This document shows, piece by piece, positions 1 to 7,135 of a DNA stretch of 10,896 nucleotides. The stretch spans positions 1 to 10,896 of the forward strand of contig CAZRGV010000173.1 of NCBI GenBank assembly GCA_964599655.1, given 5' to 3'. Below the pieces are notes generated by a model. The model made no database searches and was not told the origin of the DNA. It was given only the letters and a program-made list of their open reading frames with translations. This DNA is from CAZRGV01 sp964599655 (GTDB taxonomy: Bacteria > Planctomycetota > Planctomycetia > Isosphaerales > Isosphaeraceae). How positions within the stretch are numbered: the stretch's first letter is position 1; each line of letters begins with the position of its first letter. The position numbers and the translations under genes are program-made.

Positions 1-60
1 CAAAATCATTTGACAAAATAGGATAAAGATTCTTTTAAAATATCATACAAAAATTATCCT
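1..60 (-). terminator. AT-rich patch with weak inverted repeat at the 3' end of the GT39-like gene
   Basis: Bases 1-53 contain about 19% G+C by hand count, against roughly 65-70% in the adjoining gene. AGGATAA at 20-26 is the exact reverse complement of TTATCCT at 54-60, which overlaps the stop codon of the glycosyltransferase; the 27-base interval includes the self-complementary TTTTAAAA. This could be a weak transcript end or an insertion junction. There is no GC-rich stem, so the terminator reading is tentative. Confidence 0.25.
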
Positions 61-1355
61 CGCCACGCATTCCCCGCCGCCCTCGCATCGAGGTCATCGA
101 GCAGGTCGGGCCAGAGGTCGCCGTGCGAGTCGAACGTCCTCGACCTCGGCTGAATGGCCTGGTACCAGGCGGCGTTGAAGGCCGGCTGGACCAGCAGGAG
201 CACGGCCAGCGCGACTCCCAGCGGCCGTCCCGCGCGCCGGCCGATCGCCGCCACCCCCTCGGCCACCAGCAGTTGAATCGTCGGGACCAGGAACAGCAAG
301 AGCCGTCCGTGAAACGGATACTTGCGCACCACCGAGGCCCCGATCGCGAACACGATCGGCGCGATCAGCACGGCCACCCCGCCCCGCCAGCGCCGACCCA
401 GCGCCAGCATTCCCACCAGGAACAGCGTCGAGGCCAGCACGGCCGTCGCCGGCAGGCCCAGCGGCGTGAGCAAACTGGCCGGATTGATGAACACATTCGC
501 AAATTGAAGGCAAACCCGCCACGCCTGTTCCACCGACCCCGGCGGCAGTCGCAGGAAGGCGAAGTCCCACCATTGCCAGATGAACGGCTCCCTGGTCAAG
601 ATCCTCTGCGACACCGCGAAGCAGGCCCCGAAGCTCGCCACCCAGGCCAGTCCCATGGCCGAGACCGCCAGTCCTTTTCGCCACTGGCGGGCCCTCGCCA
701 GCGTGACCAGCAGGCAAGTGCCCACTCCCGCCAGCACCATCACCAGCGGGAACGCGAACCAGATCCCCAACGCGCCAAAGGCCGTCAGGGCCGCGATCCG
801 CCTCGGCGTGAGCGCGTCCGGCGACGACAACGGCTCGGCCGCCAGCCGGAAGGCCACGAGCGTCAACAGGACCTCGGTTGAGTACTGCTTGATCTCGGAC
901 GCATAATAGAGCAAGTAGTCGGCCAACGCGAACAGGCCGGTCGCCAGCGGCACCGCCGCCCGGTCCAGGTAGCGCCGGGCCACGGAACGGAACGCGAACA
1001 CCGAGGCGATCGCGCAGAGCAGCGGCACGAACCTCGCGGCCAGGACGGGGTCCATCGGCAGCCGCACCATCAGGCGTTCGACGACGAGGAACGCCGGAGG
1101 CGCGAGCTGATGCTGTGTCAGCCTCGTATGGAAGTCGAACACCGGCCGCCCGACGAGGTTCTCGAGCAGCGAGGTCTCATCGATATATAACCCCCGGTTC
1201 GCGACGTACTCCAGCACGCGCAAGAGGACTCCAACGGCCACCGCCAGCCAGGTCAGGCGCTCCGTCCAACACCCGGCCCCTCGAAGACGAATGGGCGTCC
1301 GGAGCCACGAACGCCTTGTTTCGCGGCTCCGACCGCCCTCCGGTTCCTCCGCCAT
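54..1355 (-). CDS. Glycosyltransferase family 39-like polytopic membrane protein, possibly C-terminally shortened
   Basis: Probably transfers a sugar from a polyprenyl-phosphate carrier onto a lipid or protein at the outer face of the cytoplasmic membrane, as GT39/ArnT-like enzymes do; the acceptor is unknown. The 433-residue product has a basic N-terminus, a first membrane helix at about residues 34-50, then the acidic motif YIDETSL (D59/E60), which matches the catalytic acidic loop after TM1 in this superfamily. A second signature, YYASEIKQYSTEVLLTL around residues 150-166 (E154, Y158), matches the loop before TM4. At least seven more hydrophobic stretches follow. The ATG at 1355 is chosen because GAGG lies 7 bases upstream; an in-frame GTG at 1361 would sit almost on that Shine-Dalgarno. 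It lies 88 bases downstream of the membrane gene at 1444-3156 on the same strand, so an operon is plausible. Relatives usually run to 500 or more residues with a soluble C-terminal part; this one stops soon after the last helix, at an AT-rich patch. Family confidence is good; the substrate is unknown. Confidence 0.75.
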   Translation of the reverse strand: MAEEPEGGRSRETRRSWLRTPIRLRGAGCWTERLTWLAVAVGVLLRVLEYVANRGLYIDETSLLENLVGRPVFDFHTRLTQHQLAPPAFLVVERLMVRLPMDPVLAARFVPLLCAIASVFAFRSVARRYLDRAAVPLATGLFALADYLLYYASEIKQYSTEVLLTLVAFRLAAEPLSSPDALTPRRIAALTAFGALGIWFAFPLVMVLAGVGTCLLVTLARARQWRKGLAVSAMGLAWVASFGACFAVSQRILTREPFIWQWWDFAFLRLPPGSVEQAWRVCLQFANVFINPASLLTPLGLPATAVLASTLFLVGMLALGRRWRGGVAVLIAPIVFAIGASVVRKYPFHGRLLLFLVPTIQLLVAEGVAAIGRRAGRPLGVALAVLLLVQPAFNAAWYQAIQPRSRTFDSHGDLWPDLLDDLDARAAGNAWRG

Positions 1356-1387
1356 CGACACGCCTCACAAAACATCCAGGGGTTCAC

Positions 1388-1428
1388 GCGCGGGCGAATC
1401 CGCAACCGTGGTCGCGCCGGGCCCGCGC
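1388..1428. other. GC-rich inverted repeat between the two minus-strand membrane genes
   Basis: GCGCGGGC at 1388-1395 is the exact reverse complement of GCCCGCGC at 1421-1428, with a 25-base loop. It lies in the 88-base gap between the stop of the membrane gene (1444) and the start of the glycosyltransferase (1355). There is no T-run on either side, so it is not a standard intrinsic terminator. It could modulate read-through or transcript stability, or be chance in GC-rich DNA. Confidence 0.2.
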
Positions 1429-1443
1429 CTCATCCGGGCGGGC

Positions 1444-3156
1444 CTACTCGGGATGATACACCTTGCCCCGCCATCGAAGGAACCACCTGGTGACCACCCC
1501 GGCCTTCGCCAGGCTGATCAAAGCCGCCAGCGCGAAGAAGACCAGCCCGAGCACGATCTGGTCGAGCCCGGCCACCGCCAGCCGCCACTGCCGGTAAATT
1601 TGCGAGCCGGCGACCAGCAGCCAGCCTCCCAGGCTGACCGACGCCGAGACCATCGCCAGCCGGTGCTGGAGCAGCACGCCATACGTCGCCGCGATCGTTG
1701 TCGCCATCAACGGATAAGCCGCCAGCGATTCCGGCGCCGGTTCGGGCCAGAGCCTTGGCACGCCTGTTGCCGCCGAGAGGTTGGCCAACGTCAGGGCCAG
1801 GAATCCGGCCGCTTCCAACGCTTTGGCCAGCGGGTCGCGGAAGCTCAGGCCGATCAACAGCGAGGCCGCGATCGCTCCGTGCAAGACCATCGCCGCGCGA
1901 TAGGGCGGGGTCCAGCTCTCCGGCAGGCTGATCGCCACCGCCGCGATCAGGCAAGCCGCCGCCAGCAGCGACCGCCCGCTCGTCGGACCTCGCAAGGCCC
2001 GGAACCCGTGCAGTCCGGCCAGCGCCCAGAGCGGCCACGCGTGAGTCGCCTCCAGCACGTCCACGTTCAGGTCCCACGGATCCACGAACACGAGCGCCAG
2101 CAAGATCCCCGACAGTCCCCCGAGGGCCAACGGCACGCGGCGAGCCGCCGCCATCGCATAAAAGGCCGCTGTCGCCAGCAAGGTCAGATACAAGGGCGAG
2201 CCGCCCGTCGTGGACACGAACATCAACAGGAACCGCCGCGACACGCCCCCCGAATCCTCACCCATCACCGAGAGCGCGAGCAGCCCGAGCGGACCCGCCA
2301 GCGCCAGCCCTTGCAACAGCCTCGACCGCGACACCAGGCCGAGCTCCAGCAACAGCACGACCAGCGCCAGCAGGTACGGCACGAGGAAATACGGTTGAAA
2401 GATGCTTTCACGAAGCTCCGGGAAGCTCGGCGCGTGCATCGACCAGCAGAGCGTGCCGGCCCTCGCTCCCAGGCCAACGCCCAGCACCACGAACAGCGAC
2501 CAGGGATACAGCGGCCAGATCCAGGGACTGCCATTGTCCTTGACGTACGACGGTCCTCGACGGATCGCCGGCAGCAAGCTCAAGGCCACGAGCCCCGCCA
2601 TCGGCGAGAACCCGAACAGGGCCCACAACAAGGTCGGGTTCGGACGCCCCGGATCACCCAGCCACGGGCTCAACGCCACCGGATAAAGAAACACCAGCGC
2701 CAGGCTCAGGTGATAGGGCAGCCGGAATCCCAGCGGCAATCGCAGCCGCATGCCCCGCAGCAGGGCCTCGCTCAGCGACACCGCGAACAGCACCCCGCCG
2801 ATGTCGCCGACCAGCCCCACCGAGCGGTCACGGATCAAGATGTCATCGAAGATCATCGCGATCGCCAGGAACACCAGAACGATCAACAGCAGCAACGTCC
2901 GCACGTCATCCCACACGTTCCCCAGCCGCACCAGCACGCAGGCCGTGCCCGCCAGCAGCAGGATGAAGCCGGCCAGCCCCAGCAGGAACGCCCAGGCCGG
3001 GAAGTTCCTCGCCATCGGGTCGAACGACATCCGCAACCCCAGCAACACCAGCACGGCGCTCAGGACGTAGAACGGGTTCTGGTTGCTCAGCCAACGCAAC
3101 AGGCCTCGCGTCGACCTCGGCCGGCACGGCGGTGGAAGCTCCATGAAGTGGTCCAT
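1444..3156 (-). CDS. Large uncharacterised polytopic membrane protein
   Basis: I do not recognise a named family. The 570-residue product has a short proline/arginine-rich N-terminus, then a motif SNQNPFYVLSA at about residues 23-33 leading into the first helix. At least a dozen, perhaps sixteen, hydrophobic segments follow almost without soluble domains, so it is an integral cytoplasmic-membrane protein. Acidic residues occur in one hydrophobic region (FDDILIRDRS), and the C-terminus is short and basic (RWFLRWRGKVYHPE). No transporter, kinase or glycosyltransferase signature is evident. The ATG at 3156 is preferred because GAGG lies 8 bases upstream; the open frame extends to 3285 without a better ribosome site, and a second ATG at 3144 is possible. 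It is followed on the same strand by a GT39-like glycosyltransferase, which suggests a joint role in the cell envelope or exopolysaccharide; that is inference from context only. It diverges from the ADP-ribosylglycohydrolase gene. Confidence 0.7.
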   Translation of the reverse strand: MDHFMELPPPCRPRSTRGLLRWLSNQNPFYVLSAVLVLLGLRMSFDPMARNFPAWAFLLGLAGFILLLAGTACVLVRLGNVWDDVRTLLLLIVLVFLAIAMIFDDILIRDRSVGLVGDIGGVLFAVSLSEALLRGMRLRLPLGFRLPYHLSLALVFLYPVALSPWLGDPGRPNPTLLWALFGFSPMAGLVALSLLPAIRRGPSYVKDNGSPWIWPLYPWSLFVVLGVGLGARAGTLCWSMHAPSFPELRESIFQPYFLVPYLLALVVLLLELGLVSRSRLLQGLALAGPLGLLALSVMGEDSGGVSRRFLLMFVSTTGGSPLYLTLLATAAFYAMAAARRVPLALGGLSGILLALVFVDPWDLNVDVLEATHAWPLWALAGLHGFRALRGPTSGRSLLAAACLIAAVAISLPESWTPPYRAAMVLHGAIAASLLIGLSFRDPLAKALEAAGFLALTLANLSAATGVPRLWPEPAPESLAAYPLMATTIAATYGVLLQHRLAMVSASVSLGGWLLVAGSQIYRQWRLAVAGLDQIVLGLVFFALAALISLAKAGVVTRWFLRWRGKVYHPE

Positions 3157-3259
3157 CCTCGATGCCTCGACCTTCGAGAAATGAGTGGGAGAAGGGGCGC
3201 CCGGGAACCTCGAGGACCGTCGATCGGCCCTCGAAAACCGTCCGGACACGACCTGCATT

Positions 3260-3391
3260 ATGGTCCTCTGCGACATTTGTCGCAAGAGGCCGGTTTCGAA
3301 TCCTCAACCGGGCGCTGGCGACGGCCTCGCGTCGACGTCAGAATGGGATGGGCGGTGGGCGGCAACCGTTGATCGCGGGGAGACGTGCTGA
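3260..3391 (+). CDS. Possible 43-residue CxxC small protein just upstream of the ADP-ribosylglycohydrolase
   Basis: An ATG at 3260 opens a 43-codon frame beginning MVLCDICRKRPV and ending in Cys. Its TGA (3389-3391) overlaps the ATG of the ADP-ribosylglycohydrolase by one base (TGATG), an arrangement typical of translational coupling. The start resembles the N-terminal zinc-binding CxxC segment seen in McsA/UvrB-motif proteins, but nothing after it supports that family. There is no good Shine-Dalgarno before 3260, and the frame also extends upstream to a GTG at 3185. The palindrome at 3269-3284 lies inside it. It could equally be a chance open frame in GC-rich DNA. Confidence 0.18.
   Translation: MVLCDICRKRPVSNPQPGAGDGLASTSEWDGRWAATVDRGETC
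3269..3284. promoter_or_regulatory. Perfect 7+2+7 palindrome in a divergent promoter region
   Basis: TGCGACA (3269-3275), TT, TGTCGCA (3278-3284) forms a perfect dyad. It can be extended by CTC on the left and GAG on the right if one A is bulged. It lies in the 234-base region between two divergent genes (starts at 3156 minus and 3391 plus), where an operator for a dimeric repressor would be expected. No regulator is encoded nearby, and the binding protein is unknown. The same bases would encode C-D-I-C-R of a possible small ORF, so codon constraint is an alternative explanation. Confidence 0.35.
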
Positions 3392-4317
3392 TGTCCAGTC
3401 GCCAGGATCGGATCGAGGGCGGGTTGATCGGCCTGCTCGTGGGCGATGCGCTCGGGGTCCCTTACGAGTTCCACCCGCCCCACGCGATTCCCAGCGAGGA
3501 CCAGATCGAGTTCCAACCGCCGCCTGGCTTCCGTCGTGCCCATGTTGGCACGCCTCCCGGAACCTGGTCCGACGACGGCGCGCAGGCGCTCTGCCTGCTC
3601 GACTCCCTGCTGGAGTGCGGCCGGTTCGATCCCGATGACTTCGGCCAGCGCCTTTTGCGCTGGTACGACGACGGATACCTCGCCGTCGATGATCGCGTCT
3701 TCGACATCGGCAACACCACCCGCCAGAGCCTCCGCGAGCTTTCGCGAGGTGTTCCGGCCATCGACGCCGGTCTCGACGACGAGAACGCCAACGGCAATGG
3801 CTCGTTGATGCGTGTCCTTCCCCTGGCCCTCTGGCATCGCGGCTCCGACGCCGAGCTGGTCCGCGACGCGAGGCTCCAGTCTCGCGTCACGCACGGACAT
3901 CTCCGTTCCCAGGCCTGTTGCGCCTTGTATTGCCTCTGGGCTCGCCGCGTCCTCGACGAGGCCGGCGACCCCTGGCGCGACGCCGTCGCGACGCTCCGGT
4001 CGATCGCCGATCCCGACCTCCGATCCGAGCTGGAGACCGCGATTCGTCCTGACGACCCGCCCAAGGGTCGAGGAACCGGCTACGTGGTCGACTGCCTGCA
4101 CTCGGCCCGACTGGCCGTTCAGGCCGGCGGCTTCGAGCCGGTGGTCAAGGCGGCCGTCCGCCTTGGCAACGACACCGACACCACCGCCTGCGTCGCCGGA
4201 GGTATCGCCGGTCTCCGCGAGGGCGTCGCCGCCATCCCCGACCGCTGGCGGAACGGCCTCCGAGGCCAGGAATGCCTGGTCCCCTTGCTCGCGAGGCTGC
4301 TGGCCCGCGAGGCGTGA
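3391..4317 (+). CDS. ADP-ribosylglycohydrolase family protein (DraG/ARH type)
   Basis: Predicted cytoplasmic hydrolase that removes ADP-ribose from modified proteins, nucleic acids or small molecules using two divalent metals; the actual substrate is unknown. The 308-residue product shows the family's motifs in order: GLLVGDALGVPYEF (residues 14-27), WSDDGAQAL (59-67, with D61/D62 as expected metal ligands), ENANGNGSLMRVLPLAL (131-147), RVTHGHLRS (about 165-173) and LGNDTDTTACVAGGIAG (258-274, with D261 and D263 as the second ligand pair). The classical TDDT is SDDG here, so one commonly conserved threonine is absent; both aspartates are kept. Length is normal. The ATG at 3391 has GGGGAG 8 bases upstream; the in-frame GTG at 3385 is too close to that site. 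It converges on the DUF1232 gene with a 20-base gap. No ADP-ribosyltransferase partner is encoded in the window, so it is probably a stand-alone housekeeping or detoxifying enzyme. Confidence 0.9.
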   Translation: MSSRQDRIEGGLIGLLVGDALGVPYEFHPPHAIPSEDQIEFQPPPGFRRAHVGTPPGTWSDDGAQALCLLDSLLECGRFDPDDFGQRLLRWYDDGYLAVDDRVFDIGNTTRQSLRELSRGVPAIDAGLDDENANGNGSLMRVLPLALWHRGSDAELVRDARLQSRVTHGHLRSQACCALYCLWARRVLDEAGDPWRDAVATLRSIADPDLRSELETAIRPDDPPKGRGTGYVVDCLHSARLAVQAGGFEPVVKAAVRLGNDTDTTACVAGGIAGLREGVAAIPDRWRNGLRGQECLVPLLARLLAREA

Positions 4318-4337
4318 CGCCGGCCTTCGATCCAGCC

Positions 4338-4763
4338 TCAACGCGTCGTATCGACGGGCGTGACGTCGATGATCCGTTCGTCGGCCAGCCAGGCGCGGGC
4401 CTTCTCGCGATGCTCGTCGGTGATGTAGGCCGACACCGCGGTGAACGCCGCGGTCAGCACGCTGACGTCGTCGCTCAGGCCGATGATCGGCAACAGGTCG
4501 GGCACCACGTCCAGCGGCAGGATGAAGTAGGCCAGCGCCGCCGCCACGACCCCCTTGACCCACACCGGCGTCTTCGGGTCGAGCAGGCAGAAGTACATCG
4601 ACGTGACTTCCGAGGCCATCGGCACCTGCCGCAGGTAGCGCTTGGCCTTGGCCGTGAACCGCTCGCGGACCACCTGCTCGTTGCGGGCCTGGTCGTGGCC
4701 GACGTACTCCTCCGGCCGGATCGGCGTCCTCGTCCGGAGCCACTCGTTCCAGGGGATCGCCAT
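4338..4763 (-). CDS. DUF1232/YkvA family small membrane protein
   Basis: The family is widespread and functionally undefined. The 141-residue product starts MAIPWNEWLRTRTP, has a polar, charged N-terminal region of about 65 residues, and then the DUF1232 core: PVWVKGVVAAALAYFILPLDVVPDLLPIIGLSDD, split here by its key parts VKGVV, YFILPLDVVPDLLP and GLSDD, at roughly residues 75-108. A second hydrophobic stretch (VSVLTAAFTAVSAYI) follows, then a charged tail. The LP-x-D-x-x-PD-x-LP signature and the following DD are diagnostic. The ATG at 4763 is chosen because GGAGG lies 7 bases upstream; the frame stays open to 4898, but the extra residues are glycine-rich and unlike the family. It is divergent from the TIGR03067 gene, and a 7-bp inverted repeat lies 23-40 bases upstream of its start. 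Confidence 0.85.
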   Translation of the reverse strand: MAIPWNEWLRTRTPIRPEEYVGHDQARNEQVVRERFTAKAKRYLRQVPMASEVTSMYFCLLDPKTPVWVKGVVAAALAYFILPLDVVPDLLPIIGLSDDVSVLTAAFTAVSAYITDEHREKARAWLADERIIDVTPVDTTR

Positions 4764-4785
4764 CTGCGGACCTCCGATCGCGCGG

Positions 4786-4803
4786 CGTTCGATCGCTCGA
4801 ACG
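4786..4803. promoter_or_regulatory. Perfect inverted repeat upstream of the DUF1232 gene
   Basis: CGTTCGA (4786-4792), TCGC, TCGAACG (4797-4803) is a perfect 7-bp dyad with a 4-base spacer. It lies 23-40 bases upstream of the DUF1232 start codon, where it could be an operator or a 5'-leader hairpin. The GTTCG/CGAAC half-sites resemble SOS-type half-sites but in the reverse orientation to the classical CGAAC...GTTCG box, so I do not call it a LexA site. Confidence 0.3.
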
Positions 4804-4944
4804 TCCATCATACCCGATCGCGCCGAGCCGCCACCCCCCGACTTTTTTGGTCCCCAACGGGCCATTCCGGGAGTATGCTCCAAGGTTGTGAGGATCACTC
4901 CTCTCCTCCGATGAGTCTCTCGTTATTCCCGGAGCTGCGATACC

Positions 4945-5427
4945 ATGCGATTGCACCCCTCGATCTCGCGGCGGGTCGCCGGCCTCGTTGTGGTTACGGG
5001 CCTGACCCTCGCCGCCGTCGCCGCGTCACCTCCGCCCGCGGCCGACGACGCCTCGAAGAACGACCTCAAGCGGTTCCAGGGAACCTGGCGCACGGTCTCC
5101 CTCACCATCGACGGCCGCAAGATTCCCGACGACGAAATCCAGGACCGTCGCGTCATCATCATCGACGACCGTTACGTCGTCGTCGATGGCAACAAGACCA
5201 TCCAGCGCGGGTCCTTCCGCCTCGACGCCAGCAAGACCCCCAAGCAGATCAACACCTTCCCCGCCGACGGCCCGAACAAGGGCAAGGTCGATCTGGGCAT
5301 CTACGAGCTCGACGGCGATATCCTCCGACTCTGCTACGCGCCTCCCGGACGCACCCGACCCACCGAGTTCAGCGCCGAACAAGGCTCAGGCCGCTGGCTC
5401 ACCACCGACGCCCGAGTTCCCGAGTAA
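4945..5427 (+). CDS. Secreted TIGR03067-domain protein
   Basis: Member of a large paralogous family found mainly in Planctomycetes; no biochemical function is established. The 160-residue product begins with a signal peptide: basic MRLHPSISRR, a hydrophobic core GLVVVTGLTLAAVAA, and probable cleavage near residues 27-34 before the charged DDASKNDL segment. The rest is the family's compact beta-rich domain: LKRFQGTWRTVSLTIDGRKI at about residues 41-60, a beta-strand pair around VIIIDDRYVVVDGN, GSFRLDASKTPKQI, GKVDLGIYELDGDILRLCY, and a final RPTEF motif. It is expected to be exported. GGAG lies 10 bases before the ATG. It is followed by a strong intrinsic terminator (5477-5530), so it is a single-gene transcript. 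Family assignment is firm; function is open. Confidence 0.88.
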   Translation: MRLHPSISRRVAGLVVVTGLTLAAVAASPPPAADDASKNDLKRFQGTWRTVSLTIDGRKIPDDEIQDRRVIIIDDRYVVVDGNKTIQRGSFRLDASKTPKQINTFPADGPNKGKVDLGIYELDGDILRLCYAPPGRTRPTEFSAEQGSGRWLTTDARVPE

Positions 5428-5476
5428 CCCCCCGATCGCGTGGGAGGACAGGCCAGGTCTTTCCATCGGCTCAATC

Positions 5477-5530
5477 AACGAGCGGGACGCCGCGCGAAAC
5501 CTCGCGAGGCCCTCCCGCTCGTTCTTCTTT
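5477..5530 (+). terminator. Intrinsic terminator of the TIGR03067 gene
   Basis: AACGAGCGGGA (5477-5487) pairs perfectly with TCCCGCTCGTT (5513-5523). The loop contains a further self-complementary CCTCGCGAGG. The right arm runs into TTCTTCTTT on the plus strand. This is an 11-bp GC-rich stem with a T-rich tail, 50 bases after the stop codon, and the clearest intrinsic terminator in the window. Confidence 0.85.
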
Positions 5531-5957
5531 GGCGACGATTCCCGCCGCCTCCCAGACTCGACACGGTCCGTCCGTCGCCCGTCGTCGGCAGGGCGACCTC
5601 AGCGTTTGGCCACTTTTTCACGACACGACCGGTTTCCTGTGTCAGAATGGTTGGGATGGACAGACAAACCTTCCTGGCGAGAGGCCGTCAACGGACTTGG
5701 GTAGGAATCTGAACCTGATTGAAAAACCAACATGCCGGCAACGTGACGTGTTGAGAAAACGCATCGAAACAACGAAATCGCGACCTCCCACCAAGCAACG
5801 CAACCCAAAGCGAGTGGCGATTGGCATCCAACACGCATCCGGGGCGTGGGCGGTCTCGACGATTCGCGAGGCGATGGGGCGAGGACGATCGGATCACGGC
5901 TTGGAATCGCGGGCGGTCGAGCCGCCCGCGCGTTCGCCATCGCTCGTCGAGGCGTTC
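5531..5957. other. Gene-free convergent intergenic region with reduced GC centre
   Basis: About 430 bases between the terminator of the TIGR03067 gene and the stop of the glycoside hydrolase. I see no convincing coding frame: open frames here are short, lack ribosome sites and look like no protein. Bases 5641-5820 are 53% G+C by hand count, clearly below the flanking genes, with A-rich runs (GAAAAACCAA, GAGAAAAC). Such a dip could mark an unannotated small RNA, a decayed gene or an old insertion. I cannot assign it. Confidence 0.4.
5908..5930 (-). terminator. GC-rich hairpin downstream of the glycoside hydrolase gene
   Basis: CGCGGGCGG (5908-5916) pairs perfectly with CCGCCCGCG (5922-5930) across a 5-base loop, 27 bases past the stop codon of the minus-strand glycoside hydrolase. 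The minus-strand sequence after the hairpin is ATTCC rather than a T-run, so it may end or stabilise the transcript without being a textbook intrinsic terminator. Confidence 0.5.
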
Positions 5958-7103
5958 TCAAGGGGCCGGCGTCTTCGACTTGCCGCCGGTCAACGACTTG
6001 ATATACGCGACTTCCTTCGGGTCGTACGGCGTGCCGTCCTTGCGGAAGATGTCGTGGAACCAGAGCTCCGGCTCGGCGTGGTACGTCTTCTGCCACGAGT
6101 CCCACGGATAGTTCGTCTGCGTCTTGCCGGCGACGAAGCCCCAGTTGTAGGCGCCCACCTTCTGATCGCGGAAGTACCCAAGAATCGGATCAAACCGGCT
6201 GCCCGCGGGCCGTGCCATGTACTCGGTGCAAACGATCGGTCTTCCGTAGCGCCGCAACGTCTCGACCCGTTTCTTCACGTCGGCCAGCGGTCCATAGTTG
6301 TGAAAGCTGATGATGTCCGACGAATCGAGCTGGAACCGCTCCATCGGCGAGAGCTTCGCCGGGTCCGACCAGTCCCCCAGCCAGACGCCCGAGGTGATCG
6401 GCTGCGACGGATCGACCTCTCGAATCCAGGCGACCTCCTTCTTGAGCAGTTGCAGCGCGAGCTCGGCCTTGTTTTCCGGCTCGAACCGCCCATAGCTCGA
6501 TCCATTCCGATTATCGGGCTCGTTGAAGACGTCCCAAACATGCACGCGACGGTCGTCCTTGAAGTGGCCGACGACTCCTTGAACGTACCCCTTCAGCTCG
6601 TCGTACCGCGAAGGGTCCTTCAAGATCTCGAGCCCTGGACTCTGCACCCAGCCCGAGTTGTGCACGTGAGGCTTCGGAGCGCGCTGGGGGCCAACCTTGG
6701 GAAACGGGTCCCAAACCGAGTCGAACAGCACGAACATCACGCCGATCTGGTGCTTCTCCGCCGTGTCGAGGAACCGCTCCATTCGACGCAGGAACCCCTC
6801 GCGGTCTTGCTCCCAGAGCAAGTGATGAAGGAACACGCGAATACTGGTAAATCCGAGGTCCTCGGCCCAGCCGAGTTCCCGGTCGATGGTCTCGAGGTCG
6901 AACGAGTCGGCCTGCCACATCTCGAGCTGGTTGATGGCCGTGCTCGGCCCGTAGTTGCACCCCACCAGCCAGGGCCTCTCGCGATACCACGCGTTGGCCT
7001 TCTCCTCCGACCACCGCTCCCCCGCCGAGACCCATCCCGGCCCCAGGAGCAACACCCCGCAAACCACCGCCCACGCGGCGCACTTCGATCTCGGTCGCGA
7101 CAT
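5958..7103 (-). CDS. Secreted GH-A clan (GH5-like) glycoside hydrolase
   Basis: Predicted exported retaining glycosidase acting on a beta-linked polysaccharide or oligosaccharide; cellulase, mannanase and xylanase annotations are all common in such families, and the substrate cannot be read here. The 381-residue product has a signal peptide (MSRPRSK, hydrophobic core AAWAVVCGVLLLGP, likely cleavage after VSA at residue 26). A single TIM-barrel domain follows. The acid/base lies in WDVFNEPDN (E195) and the nucleophile in IVCTEYMARPAG (E294); the spacing of 99 residues suits strands beta-4 and beta-7 of clan GH-A. SIRVFLHH and VMFVLFDS fit beta-2 and beta-3. There is no carbohydrate-binding or dockerin module. 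The start at 7103 has GGAAGG 6 bases upstream; the ATG immediately before (7106) is possible, and the frame is open to 7160. It is monocistronic, with its promoter region shared divergently with the restriction-modification operon. Confidence 0.85.
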   Translation of the reverse strand: MSRPRSKCAAWAVVCGVLLLGPGWVSAGERWSEEKANAWYRERPWLVGCNYGPSTAINQLEMWQADSFDLETIDRELGWAEDLGFTSIRVFLHHLLWEQDREGFLRRMERFLDTAEKHQIGVMFVLFDSVWDPFPKVGPQRAPKPHVHNSGWVQSPGLEILKDPSRYDELKGYVQGVVGHFKDDRRVHVWDVFNEPDNRNGSSYGRFEPENKAELALQLLKKEVAWIREVDPSQPITSGVWLGDWSDPAKLSPMERFQLDSSDIISFHNYGPLADVKKRVETLRRYGRPIVCTEYMARPAGSRFDPILGYFRDQKVGAYNWGFVAGKTQTNYPWDSWQKTYHAEPELWFHDIFRKDGTPYDPKEVAYIKSLTGGKSKTPAP

Positions 7104-7135
7104 CATGGTCCTTCCCATCGTTTCACTCGGAGCCT

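Noticed and set aside
1291..3372. Plus-strand open frame of 693 codons
   Set aside because: It is antisense to the polytopic membrane gene and its product is a Q/R/H/P-rich low-complexity string. The minus-strand frame has ordered membrane helices and a ribosome site.
3304..4956. Minus-strand open frame of 550 codons
   Set aside because: It covers the ADP-ribosylglycohydrolase on the opposite strand and the DUF1232 gene in another frame. The composition is repetitive and there is no domain.
5599..6105. Minus-strand open frame of 168 codons in the gene-free zone
   Set aside because: About 150 bases overlap the glycoside hydrolase out of frame, there is no ribosome site, and the sequence has no recognisable features.
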